A stretch of DNA of 64,000 nucleotides from contig NZ_JBCHVB010000002.1 in NCBI RefSeq assembly GCF_039023475.1, positions 372,001-436,000 of the forward strand. The letters run 5' to 3'. This document shows positions 53,986 through 62,698 of this stretch, one piece after another. Below the pieces are notes generated by a model, which was not told the origin of the DNA, did not search any database, and saw only the letters and a list, made by a program, of their open reading frames with translations. A program made the position numbers and the translations under genes. Every line of letters begins with the position of its first letter. The stretch's first letter is position 1. The DNA is from Erwinia sp039023475. GTDB taxonomy: Bacteria; Pseudomonadota; Gammaproteobacteria; Enterobacterales; Enterobacteriaceae.

Positions 53986-54596
53986 GATTGAACTCCATCA
54001 TAGTGGTCGCTTATTGTGATGCCGATGGGGGTTACGTGCAGGCCGTTACCGGGGATGATGTCCTGCGGGCAGGATGAAACGGCGCAGATCAGATCGCAAA
54101 GCGCCTCAAACGTAATATTGTCGCCCGCGCGGCTGTTAGGATCGGTGACTTCCATACGGCCGTCCGCGGTGACCGGGCCGTTCTGGAACAGGTTAAACGG
54201 CTCTGGCAGCGTGAAGTAGGTAACGCCACAGGCCTTCATGCCCTCCAGCAGGTTATCGACGCAGTTACGATGGCCTTCCACGCCGAAATCGACGCTGAAG
54301 CGGGTGCGATCGCAGGCCGGGACGTTAGCATCATGAATGCCGATACTGTCGGCAAGAATGCGCAGCATCGGGCGGTTTTCGCTCGACCAGAGCGCATCGC
54401 CCGGCTTAAAGAACAGCGAACGCAGGTGCTGGCGGGTATGAACCGGCGAGAGCTTTTCGTCCAGATCGTCAGCGTTCACCGCCACGAAATCGGCGGCCTG
54501 CTGCCCTTCAGTGTCCGTGACGGTAATAAACTGCCCTTTGCGTACGCGAAACGTTTTGCCGTGGCCGGCGGGCACCGTCAGATTGTTCTGGCACAT
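53976..54596 (-). CDS. DUF1989 protein (paralogue 1)
   Basis: A 206-residue DUF1989-family protein with the full conserved set: C95 (PACDRTRF), H109 and C112 (EGHRNCVDN), and C176 (SSCPQDI). It begins two bases after the binding-protein stop and overlaps the next DUF1989 gene. With paralogue 2 it probably forms one complex, by analogy with the adjacent gene pair in guanidine-carboxylase operons (inference). Confidence 0.85.
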   Translation of the reverse strand: MCQNNLTVPAGHGKTFRVRKGQFITVTDTEGQQAADFVAVNADDLDEKLSPVHTRQHLRSLFFKPGDALWSSENRPMLRILADSIGIHDANVPACDRTRFSVDFGVEGHRNCVDNLLEGMKACGVTYFTLPEPFNLFQNGPVTADGRMEVTDPNSRAGDNITFEALCDLICAVSSCPQDIIPGNGLHVTPIGITISDHYDGVQSCC

Positions 54597-54598
54597 AG

Positions 54599-55432
54599 CT
54601 ACTCCTGTGGAATGAAATTGCTGGCAGGCACGGTGAAGGTGGTACCGAGATACTGCTGCTGCAGTTTGGTCAGCTCACCCGCTTTCTGCATCGCCAGAAT
54701 ATGGTCACTAAGGGCCTTGTTCAGGCTGGCGTCTTCCTTGCGGGTTGCCCAGCCCATCCACTGCGAAGGGCCAACTTCTCCCACCTGTACCACCTTGCCG
54801 GCGAACTTTTTGGTGACCGGCGCCAGCACGGCGATATCGTCAAAGACGAAATCGGATCGTCTGGTCATCAGCGTGCTGATGGTTTGGTCCAGGGAGTCGA
54901 CATTGACAATAGCGATCGGTTCTTTGCCCGCTTTTTTCAGCTGCTCGTTAAACCCCTTCAGCAACTGCTCCGGTACGCTGGCCGTTTTCACCGCGCCGCG
55001 CAAACCTGACAGACTTTCCGGGCTGAGCGTTTTGCCACTGAAATTTTCAGCCGCCTCTTCACGCACCAGCACCCCATTGACCGTTTTGCTGTAGGGCACC
55101 GTGAACAGCACTTTCTTCGCACGTTCGGCGGTCATATTGAGCGATGAACCTTCAGCATCGAACGAGCCGGAAATCAGGCCCGGCAAAATGCCGCTGAAGG
55201 CGGTTTTCTGAAACGCCAGCTTCACGCCCAGATCCTGGGCAAAGGATTGCATGATCGCCACGCTGTAACCGGTGATCGCACCTTTATCGTCGGTATATTC
55301 GTAAGGAGGAAAAGTCGGATCGATGCCGACGGTGATTTTGCCGCTGCTTTTGATGTCGGCCAGCGTATCAGCCTGAGCAACGGTGGCTGTGGAAAGAAGA
55401 ACGGCGATCAGCAGTGCTGTTTTTTTCATCAT
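54599..55432 (-). CDS. Amino-acid ABC transporter substrate-binding protein
   Basis: A 277-residue SBP_bac_3-type periplasmic binding protein. The signal peptide ends at AQA (residue 21). The mature start DTLADIKSSGKITVGIDPTFPPYEYTDD is typical of receptors for polar amino acids and related compounds. It is the first gene of the operon and may define its substrate. RpiR-type regulator gene lies 249 bases upstream on the same strand. Confidence 0.93.
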   Translation of the reverse strand: MMKKTALLIAVLLSTATVAQADTLADIKSSGKITVGIDPTFPPYEYTDDKGAITGYSVAIMQSFAQDLGVKLAFQKTAFSGILPGLISGSFDAEGSSLNMTAERAKKVLFTVPYSKTVNGVLVREEAAENFSGKTLSPESLSGLRGAVKTASVPEQLLKGFNEQLKKAGKEPIAIVNVDSLDQTISTLMTRRSDFVFDDIAVLAPVTKKFAGKVVQVGEVGPSQWMGWATRKEDASLNKALSDHILAMQKAGELTKLQQQYLGTTFTVPASNFIPQE

Positions 55433-55681
55433 GATGTTTCCCCGGTGTAGGTGAAATGCCTTTTTCTACTGAGCATATTCTGTGCCAGGGTTTTCATTTC
55501 ACAGGGAGGGAATGGAGGAGGAATACGGCTTTATTCAGGTAAAACAATAAGAAACGTGTGTTTCTTTATTTTTTATTTAATTTCTTAAGTTTCATGACGC
55601 GGAAAGGAGTAAGCCAGACTGCAGGTGCAGGATGCGCTGTTTTGGGGAGTGGCCTGGCGCAAAATGCGCCAGAACGGAGCG

Positions 55682-56533
55682 TTATTCAAATTCGTCGAGG
55701 AGCTGATGCAGCGTTTCAACCTGCGCCAGATAGTCGTTGCTGGTTTTGCCCATTTCACGGGCTACCAGTGAGCAAAGCAAATTACAGACGCCCGAAAGCG
55801 CGGTGGTGCTGTCGAATATCAGGTTGCTGTCAGTATGGCAGCGTACTACCCACTGCGCGTGACGCGCCGGTTTGCCTGAAAGCACGTCGGCAATATAGAG
55901 CATTGGCACTTCACGTCCGGCCAGCACGCTCATTGCCGCTTCCAGCGCAGGCATACGTCGGCGCAGGCCCACGCAGATCACCACATCCTGCCGGTCCAGC
56001 GCGGCGAAATGTTCCGCCAGTGAATCACCCGGACGCGGCAGCAGGCGCACATCCGGGTGAATATGCACCAGGTCGCGGTAAATCAGTTGTGCGATGGTTT
56101 GACTGTGTCGCCAGCCCATAACCACAATGCGGCGCGCCTGGGCGATGGCGCTGACGGCCTGCTGTAGCTGCCCGCTGTCCAGCATGCGATAGCTGTTGAC
56201 CAGGTTGGCGATCTCTTTTTCCAGATGTTGCTGCATGAGGCTGGCGAGCGTTGAATCGCCGGGGAGGGCCTGAAGATAAAGCGGCGATCCGCTGCTCTGC
56301 ATTTCGCGCGCCTGACGACGAGCGGCATCATAGCTTTCATAACCAAGGTGGCGAAAAAAGCGGGTGGTAGTGGCTTTAGAGACGCCCGCGCTGTGCGCCA
56401 GTTCGGTGGCGGTATTCATCGCCAGCTGGCCGGGTGCGGCAAGCAGTACGTCAGCCAGGCGCTGTTCGTGGCTGGAGAGCTGGTCCCACTGCTGTCGGAT
56501 CCGGCCCTCTAATGTTGCCGCTTTTGCACTCAT
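55682..56533 (-). CDS. RpiR/MurR-family transcriptional regulator
   Basis: A 283-residue regulator with an N-terminal HTH_6 domain (about 1-75; SAGVSKATTTRFFRHLGYESYD) and a C-terminal SIS domain (about 125-250) that binds phosphosugars or other small ligands. It sits on the same strand just upstream of the ABC/DUF1989 operon and is the obvious candidate to regulate it. RpiR-type regulators also control amino-acid and purine-related catabolic operons. Confidence 0.88.
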   Translation of the reverse strand: MSAKAATLEGRIRQQWDQLSSHEQRLADVLLAAPGQLAMNTATELAHSAGVSKATTTRFFRHLGYESYDAARRQAREMQSSGSPLYLQALPGDSTLASLMQQHLEKEIANLVNSYRMLDSGQLQQAVSAIAQARRIVVMGWRHSQTIAQLIYRDLVHIHPDVRLLPRPGDSLAEHFAALDRQDVVICVGLRRRMPALEAAMSVLAGREVPMLYIADVLSGKPARHAQWVVRCHTDSNLIFDSTTALSGVCNLLCSLVAREMGKTSNDYLAQVETLHQLLDEFE

Positions 56534-56616
56534 AATGATTCCCCGAAAATAAAAAAACTATCCTGCACAGTGCAGGTCGGGTTGTCATCATCTATTTGGC
56601 ATGGCGCCCAGCCGGA

Positions 56617-57087
56617 TTAAAGCACCTTATTCATATTAAACCCGTTCACCTGAAAGCCATTTGACTCATAGACATGCTTAGCGCGATCGTTACCGGCAGC
56701 GACTCTGAGTTTCATCTGGGTGAGGCCCTGTTCACGCAGCCTTTTCTCCAGCGCCTGCATTGATGCGCCGCCCAGTCCTTTATTCTGGTGCGTCGGGAAA
56801 ATATAAAAATCATAAATAAAGGCTGATTTCGAAGGTTCATCTGGTTTATACCAGAAATAGCCTACGTGATGCTCCGCCACGGCGTCATGACAGAAAATAC
56901 TCAGAAGTACATGACCTGGGGTGCCCGGGCCTTCTGGCAGGCTGGCTGCTATTTCGTTTTGCGCCTGCTTCAGCGCATCCTCTTTCGGCAGCCGGTAGCT
57001 GGAGGAAATATCTTCCGCGTAGTCGGGTATCAGATATTGCAGGAACGCTGAGAATTCTTCTGCTGTCATCGTTTTGAAACCGATCAT
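56617..57087 (-). CDS. GNAT-family N-acetyltransferase
   Basis: A 156-residue acetyltransferase. The acetyl-CoA binding loop is HQNKGLGGASMQALEKRL (motif A, about residues 105-122), followed by MKLRVAAGNDRAKHVYESNGF (motif B). It is like toxin- or amine-acetylating GNATs; the acceptor is unknown. Start and stop fit the family. It lies alone, 83 bases after the regulator gene. Confidence 0.88.
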   Translation of the reverse strand: MIGFKTMTAEEFSAFLQYLIPDYAEDISSSYRLPKEDALKQAQNEIAASLPEGPGTPGHVLLSIFCHDAVAEHHVGYFWYKPDEPSKSAFIYDFYIFPTHQNKGLGGASMQALEKRLREQGLTQMKLRVAAGNDRAKHVYESNGFQVNGFNMNKVL

Positions 57088-57243
57088 GTCTGGCCCGCCG
57101 GTGAGGTTATTTTCAGTATCAGAAACTTATCAATAAATCCCCACGTTTTCATCTGATTAGTTCTGATATATAACGTAACGGATCGCGTAGCAGGAAAGCC
57201 CGCCGTGACGGGCCCGCGGCCCGTCATTCTCTCTCCACACGCC

Positions 57244-58107
57244 TTACAAATGTGCCGCAAACCACTCAGTCTGCATGCGGATAACCTGTTTGAAATGTGC
57301 TCCGGTATAGATGTCGTAGTGCTGTGCGCCGATCTCTTCGTAGAGGCATTTATCCTCAGCGGCAACGGCGTTAAAAAGCGCCCGTCCCTGCTCGGGTGGG
57401 TTTACGCTGTCCTCGCCGGCAATAACGATCAGCGTGGGGCAGGTTACCTTAGCGGCATAGATTGCCGGTTTGTAGTGCAGCGTTTCCCGGACGGTGAGGA
57501 AAGGGATTTTGATGTCCATCTTTGGAAACAACGCCCTGTTTTCTTCAAAAAAGGCTTTTGACGCCGTATCGCTTAATACGCGGGTGATGCCGACAAACAT
57601 CTCTTTTCCGGTGCTTCTCTGTTTTTCGGCCATCTTCTCAAGGGTGGCGAGAAACGCCGCTTTCTCCGCTTTATCCATATGGCCGCTGACGATGGCTTCG
57701 CCGTCGGCAAAAGCGAGCTGGCTGACGATGCACTTAATGCCCGGATCTCTTGCCGCAGCGGCAAAGACGTGGCATCCGCCAAAGGAGGTTCCCCACAGGC
57801 CAATTCTCTGCGCATCAAGGCCTGGCTGCGTCCTTGCCCAGTGAACAACGGAAAGAATGTCGTCAATCTGCATGGCGGGGACCAGCCGGCCCCGTTCACC
57901 CTCGCTATCGCCAAAGCCACGATAGTCAAAGGTGAGGGTGGCAAAACCGGCCCGGGTAAAGGCGTCAGCGAAGTCGGGTAACAGAATTTCCCGGATGCCA
58001 CAGAAGCCATGGCAGAGAATAATCACCGGGCTTTTTGTCGCGCCGGTGGGCAGGCGAAGCGTTAAAGCAATGCCGTCAGAAAGGGTGTGTGTTGAAATCT
58101 CTGTCAC
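57244..58107 (-). CDS. Alpha/beta hydrolase
   Basis: A 287-residue hydrolase with the nucleophile elbow GLWGTSFGGCH (S108), an acid in VIAGEDSVNPPEQG and the histidine in EEIGAQHYDIYTG. The HGFCGIREILLPDFADAF oxyanion segment suggests a dienelactone-hydrolase or BAAT-like esterase. No co-transcribed partner. Substrate unknown. Confidence 0.85.
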   Translation of the reverse strand: MTEISTHTLSDGIALTLRLPTGATKSPVIILCHGFCGIREILLPDFADAFTRAGFATLTFDYRGFGDSEGERGRLVPAMQIDDILSVVHWARTQPGLDAQRIGLWGTSFGGCHVFAAAARDPGIKCIVSQLAFADGEAIVSGHMDKAEKAAFLATLEKMAEKQRSTGKEMFVGITRVLSDTASKAFFEENRALFPKMDIKIPFLTVRETLHYKPAIYAAKVTCPTLIVIAGEDSVNPPEQGRALFNAVAAEDKCLYEEIGAQHYDIYTGAHFKQVIRMQTEWFAAHL

Positions 58108-58238
58108 AATAAATATCCTTTTAATGAGTGGAGGATTAATACAGCCTGAATCCTGGGAGTTATTCCGGTTGCGATGGTGTAAGCCACAGGTGTTTATTCC
58201 CTTTACCGTATGAGTGCGGCTGGAAGCAGCAGATAGCC

Positions 58239-59687
58239 TCAGGGTTTTTCCACCGGCTGATCGATCAGCGCACTACGGGTAATTAATTCCTTCAGATGCT
58301 GCTCGCTCTGCTGCTTCAGCGTGATCGGGGTAACGGCGCCATAGTCCCCGGCGGCCAGCTTTCTGAGCTGCTCTTCAAAGGGGACTGTTCTGCTGAACGC
58401 CTGCGTAATAGTGAACACCTGTGACTTCAGCTCGCTCACCGTCATATATTTACCGCGTTGTTCATCCAGCGCGTTCAGCCTGTCGCTCAGTTGCTGAAGC
58501 TGCGTCATTCCCTCATGCCAGCCGTCCATTGCCGTCAGGGGCAGCGCACTGGCGTCAAGCTTCCGCTGCCACGCCTGCCGCATCCGGGCTACTGTCTGAT
58601 TATCGGGCCAGAGCGTGCCAGCCTGCGCTATCAGGCTCTGTCCGTACCGTTGCGGCCAGTCCGGGGGTAGCGACATCAGCCATTTCAGCTGCGCAGCGGT
58701 CTCCGCCAGCAGCGCATCCTGCTTTGCCGCAGCAAATGGGTTCTGCCGGAGTTGGGTCAGCTGCTCTTCCGTCAGCGCGCCGGGCAACGGCTTCAGGGAC
58801 GCAATAAAGTGCTGTTCCGCGGGCGATGATGCAGTAAACATGTTCCATCCCCACAGCGCCAGGCCGCCAGCAAGCAGCGCGAACCCTGCGCCAGCGATGA
58901 AGGACCAGACGAGGGCGCGACGACGGGAGGTCGGCGGGCTGGCGCTTTTCGTGGCCGGCTGGGGGGATATCACCTCACGCCTGTCCGGAGGCGGCAGCAT
59001 TTCTCTGGTTTCGGGCTTCACGATCCGGGATATTTCAGGCGTAACAGGTTCAGCGGGCTTAACAGGTTCAGCGGACTTAACAGGCTCAGCGGACTTAACA
59101 GGTTCAGCGGGCTTAACTGGTTCAACAGGTTTATTAGTTTCAACAGGTGCGGGCTGTTCACACACCGGCAGATCCTCCAGCCGGGAAATGGCCTGTCGGA
59201 TCTGTTGTTGCAGGAGAACCGTCGGGGCGGCCTGTTTCAGGTCATAGCGTGTCAGCGTATCACCGAGCGCCGTCAGGCTTTGGTCACAGGCGTAGAGCAA
59301 CGGTAACGCATCACGATCGCCGATCGTCAGCGTACGGAAGACGATCTGCAGCCGCTGATTCAGTCCGGCAATGATTTCCGTCCGGGCATGCGGGCTGGCG
59401 GGCCACATGGCTGACCAGTGGTGCAGGAACAGTTGGCTGATAAGCGCCAGGCCCTCATTCATGCCGGCCAGTCCGGAAGCGTACGTGCGGGCAAGCGTAA
59501 ACCAGGCGGCGGTCTGGAGATCCACGCCGTGGCTTGCGGCTAATCGCCGGCAGAGCGTTTCGGCATATTGCCAGTTCACGTCCGGGCGGGCAGGGTGAGA
59601 CAGCTTCATCATCTCATCGCGCAGGGCGGCGTAGTCAGGCAGCCCACGCGGGTCGCTACCGTTTTTAAGCTGTTTGCAGTTTTGCAT
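58239..59687 (-). CDS. T6SS-associated VasL/TagA-like protein
   Basis: A 482-residue protein with an ImpA-type N-terminal domain (about 1-170), a Pro/Glu/Val/Lys tandem repeat region (about 183-215), a single transmembrane helix (about 255-280) and a C-terminal VasL-type domain. Such TssA-like proteins help stop or anchor the growing sheath at the membrane in some T6SS clusters. It lies just downstream of tssE and tssA. The remaining core genes of the system (tssB, C, F, G, K, L, M, clpV, hcp) are not in the window. Confidence 0.83.
   Translation of the reverse strand: MQNCKQLKNGSDPRGLPDYAALRDEMMKLSHPARPDVNWQYAETLCRRLAASHGVDLQTAAWFTLARTYASGLAGMNEGLALISQLFLHHWSAMWPASPHARTEIIAGLNQRLQIVFRTLTIGDRDALPLLYACDQSLTALGDTLTRYDLKQAAPTVLLQQQIRQAISRLEDLPVCEQPAPVETNKPVEPVKPAEPVKSAEPVKSAEPVKPAEPVTPEISRIVKPETREMLPPPDRREVISPQPATKSASPPTSRRRALVWSFIAGAGFALLAGGLALWGWNMFTASSPAEQHFIASLKPLPGALTEEQLTQLRQNPFAAAKQDALLAETAAQLKWLMSLPPDWPQRYGQSLIAQAGTLWPDNQTVARMRQAWQRKLDASALPLTAMDGWHEGMTQLQQLSDRLNALDEQRGKYMTVSELKSQVFTITQAFSRTVPFEEQLRKLAAGDYGAVTPITLKQQSEQHLKELITRSALIDQPVEKP
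59049..59138. repeat. 18-base tandem repeats within the VasL-like gene
   Basis: Four near-identical 18-base units (TTCAGCGGGCTTAACAGG type, 59049-59120), differing at one or two bases, and a degenerate fifth. They encode the six-residue unit EPVKPA/EPVKSA. Because the unit is a multiple of three, gain or loss of copies would keep the frame. Confidence 0.85.
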
Positions 59688-59722
59688 GGGAGAGGCTCCG
59701 TCAGCGGTATTAACAGAGAGAA

Positions 59723-60166
59723 TTAATAAGCAGCCAGCTGCTGCTCTTTCAGATGGCGCAGCAGCACTTTACCCTCCGGCATAAATTCGGTGCCGTAGCG
59801 CACCAGCCCGAGCCCTTTCAGCTCCGCGTCAATGGCATAGCGCAGCTCGCCCGGCACCTGTTGCGTCAGCATCACAACCTCAATTTTTTTCAGGCGCGGT
59901 TCGAATTTCAGCAGCACTTGCGAAAGCGTACTCATTAACTGATGGGCAGTGCCGGGCATCCCCTGAAGGATATTCGTCATATCCGGCAGGCCATAGTCGG
60001 GGAGATGCGCCAGCGTACCGGCACGGCAGTTGAGAATACGCTGCATGTTATCCAGCACGGACAAGATGAGCTGGTTTTCCGCGCTGAGCGCGTTCAGGGG
60101 AAGCCCACCGGTAAAATGTCCGGTCAGCATTTCGTAAAGAGAAGGATTTTCAGGGGATTGCGGCAT
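59723..60166 (-). CDS. tssE: Type VI secretion baseplate subunit TssE
   Basis: A 147-residue gp25-like protein of the T6SS baseplate. The RAGTLAHLPDYGLPDM segment is the characteristic gp25/TssE core, and the N-terminus SLYEMLTGHF is typical. It is 97 bases downstream of tssA and 36 bases upstream of the VasL-like gene start; all are on the minus strand. Confidence 0.9.
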   Translation of the reverse strand: MPQSPENPSLYEMLTGHFTGGLPLNALSAENQLILSVLDNMQRILNCRAGTLAHLPDYGLPDMTNILQGMPGTAHQLMSTLSQVLLKFEPRLKKIEVVMLTQQVPGELRYAIDAELKGLGLVRYGTEFMPEGKVLLRHLKEQQLAAY

Positions 60167-60262
60167 TTATCATCCTTAACGGGGCCCTGGCTCCGGTTTA
60201 ATCCGCGCGATCTGGCTAACTCCAGCATCACGCGTTCCTTTTTCGTTTTTTCCGCTGGCCGG

Positions 60263-61858
60263 TCAGCCGCACAGTACTGCGGCACGGGCAGGATCCAGCG
60301 CAATCAGACCGGAAAGCAGCGCCTCCATCGCCGGCTGTAGCCGGGTTTTATCGGCCTCGCTGCGGCCTGCGCTGGCGCGCAGCAGTTTTAACCGGCGCGC
60401 TTTCACCTCGAACATCAGTTCCGGTATCCACTGCTCAAGGGTCATCCTCTTCGCACTGCCGTCAAGTTCTCCCAGCAGATGCAGCGCCATCTCATTTTTG
60501 CCATATTGCTCGGCGACCCGCGCCATCAGCAGCCGCATCAGCCACCGGTCACGGGGAGAGGTGTAGCCCGGACGAGCCTGGAGCCAGTTCAGCGCCGCTT
60601 CCATCCCCTCGCTGTCGGCCAGTTGCAGCACTTCGGGCTCAAGCGCCAGCACGTCGTCACCGGAGGTCACCGCTGGGGTAACGGGACCATCCTGCCAGCC
60701 GGAAACGTCATCCAGCACCTTTTCATGGATCCAGTTCAGCGTCACGTCATCCGCAAAGGGGGTGCCGTCATTAAAAGCGAGCGCCTCCAGGCCCGGCAGC
60801 CGGGTCAGCAGGCCTTTCAGGTCACGGCAGATGATATCGGCGCGCACGGTATCCCCGTCCACTTTCAGCAGTGCCTGCCAGGTGTACCACTGCAAATCCA
60901 GCCACAGATGATTGACCGCCTGCGCCAGCAGGCTGTCATTTTGCTCAAGCAATTCTGACCAGCTTTGCTGCAGGGAGAGTCGCTTAAGATGGGCGCGGTG
61001 ATCCGGTTTAGGCGGCACCAGGCGCGTGCGCCCGGCGGCATCCAGCGGCGGCAGATCGGTCACTGTATCCCAGCGCACGCTTTTTATCAGATGGTGTCCG
61101 GCCAGCCAGCCGCCCGGCTGATCGCGCAGATATTTCGCCAGCACTTTCGCCTGGTCAAGCAGATCCCGGCCGGAGCTGACGGCGTTCATCACCGGCGGCG
61201 GGGAGGCTGATGTCTGCGTATCTGCGCGCTCTTCACGGCTGGTCTGCGGCACAAGGCTGTGCGCACCACCGCTTTGCGCCAGTCGATTTTCCAGCGCCTG
61301 GCATAAGACCGAAAGCCGGGGACGCGTCGCCTCATCAGACGGCTGTAAAGCCTGTTCAATCAGCAGCAGCGCGCCGACAATGCGTTGCATCACGGCCATA
61401 TCCACTTCCGGGTAGAGCGTCAGGCTGTCGGTCATCCGGCTGCTCCCCAGCCATTCCAGCGCTGACTGACGGCTGCGCTCACGCAGCGGATGCAGGCGCG
61501 GGCCGAAGCGCTGAAGCATCCCGGCCAGCAGCTCAAGCCCTTCCGCAAGGCCAGCTTCGCCGTCCTGATGCAGACGCGCCCACACGTAAAAGGTAATAAC
61601 CCGGAGATCCTTGCTTACTCCCGTCAGCAGCTTTTCCGCCAGAGAGCAGATTAGCGCGGTATCAATACCCGATAGCTTATTGACCTCTTCACGGATGCGC
61701 TGGAAGTCATCGTCGTAGCCCGGATCGTCGCCGGTAGGCTGGCTGTCGCTAAGCGGTGTCAGCCAGAGTGACCAGTCCCGGATATGCAGGTTTGCCTGTT
61801 CACGCAGGCGATTGTCATCAACTGCGCAGGCATGTACTAAATTCGGCAGGGTTATCAT
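60263..61858 (-). CDS. tssA: Type VI secretion protein TssA (ImpA/VasJ family)
   Basis: A 531-residue protein with the ImpA N-terminal domain (about 25-130; PLSDSQPTGDDPGYDDDFQ is its start signature) and a C-terminal VasJ-type region. TssA primes and caps sheath assembly on the baseplate. It is the first of three genes and no further T6SS genes lie upstream; an IS630 remnant lies 200 bases beyond its start. The frame is intact. Confidence 0.88.
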   Translation of the reverse strand: MITLPNLVHACAVDDNRLREQANLHIRDWSLWLTPLSDSQPTGDDPGYDDDFQRIREEVNKLSGIDTALICSLAEKLLTGVSKDLRVITFYVWARLHQDGEAGLAEGLELLAGMLQRFGPRLHPLRERSRQSALEWLGSSRMTDSLTLYPEVDMAVMQRIVGALLLIEQALQPSDEATRPRLSVLCQALENRLAQSGGAHSLVPQTSREERADTQTSASPPPVMNAVSSGRDLLDQAKVLAKYLRDQPGGWLAGHHLIKSVRWDTVTDLPPLDAAGRTRLVPPKPDHRAHLKRLSLQQSWSELLEQNDSLLAQAVNHLWLDLQWYTWQALLKVDGDTVRADIICRDLKGLLTRLPGLEALAFNDGTPFADDVTLNWIHEKVLDDVSGWQDGPVTPAVTSGDDVLALEPEVLQLADSEGMEAALNWLQARPGYTSPRDRWLMRLLMARVAEQYGKNEMALHLLGELDGSAKRMTLEQWIPELMFEVKARRLKLLRASAGRSEADKTRLQPAMEALLSGLIALDPARAAVLCG

Positions 61859-62058
61859 TATTCCGTTCCATCGCTGTGCGATCTTTGATGAGGCTATTCC
61901 TTTATTTGCGATAGTAGAGTAATTGCTGTGCAGTAATCAAACGTTAATAGCGCGCGTTCAGATTTGGACAATTTGCAAAGATATCACGCTATATTTTTAC
62001 GGTAGAAAAAGCCCTTATGTTAAATAGCTGCGTCTGATGCCGCTATACTTTTACCAGC

Positions 62059-62250
62059 TCATGTTTGCCCCGGGGAATGGGCTGCCGGTTTCCATAAAAT
62101 GGTGAACCATTTCAACAGTTGCCACATCGTACGGCACTGATGGTTGCGCGTCATTGTGTCGTGAAGCGCCTGCCATAGACGCTCAACGTGATTCACCCAT
62201 GGCGAGTAAACTGGCGGATAAATCACGCTGAACTTCATGTTTTCCTTCAA
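62059..62250 (-). mobile_element. IS630-family transposase remnant, frameshifted
   Basis: The last ~60 codons of an IS630-type transposase: YPPVYSPWVNHVERLWQALH, DTMTRNHQCRTMWQLLK. After this the frame shifts: the expected tail (MVHHFMETGSPFPG) is read in another frame, so the gene is dead. The upstream portion (about 62250-62290) is also out of frame. Only this fragment is left, next to the T6SS genes. Confidence 0.85.
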
Positions 62251-62698
62251 TGGATTTCTTTCTGCATCCTGCGTCGTTTGTCACGGGAAATTAGTGCTAT
62301 GCCCGGCATCGCTCAGTCCGGTTGGTGGTTTGTTTTTTTGGCGATCGATCGGATCGCACAATCCGGACTGAGTTCCCTCAAAGTGATCTACTATTCGGCG
62401 CAGCTATTTAAAGCAATTATCGTTATTCAGAGCCATTTCATCTGAGAAGCAGTGATATAGCACCAGCATAAGTAAATGGAGAATGTTTTCAGAAAGTGAG
62501 GTGTGGTATCAGGCGGAAGTATCTGGTCGTAATAAATAGCGAAATTTTCTGGAAGCATCTGACTCAGTAGAAATTAAAAAGCGTACGGAGCCGGTGGCCT
62601 TTTAAATAAAGAGCTTTATCCTCGTCAGCAGTGCAGGCGTTTCGCGCCCGGGAAGCCAGCCGTGCTGGCTTCCCGTTAATTACCGGCGCCTTACGGCA
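62251..62698. other. Intergenic region between IS630 remnant and dctM
   Basis: 448 bases with no gene. It contains an inverted repeat: CTCAGTCCGG (62312-62321) and CCGGACTGAG (62363-62372), enclosing a palindrome-like GCGATCGATCGGATCGC (62341-62357). These may be remains of mobile DNA. No promoter was identified with confidence. Confidence 0.5.

Noticed and set aside
51325..55681. Search for an ATP-binding subunit hidden in another frame of the ABC/DUF1989 operon
   Set aside because: No Walker A or ABC signature was seen on either strand.
62251..62698. Full IS630 element with terminal inverted repeats
   Set aside because: Only a frameshifted transposase end is recognisable; the 10-base inverted repeat lies outside the expected end position.
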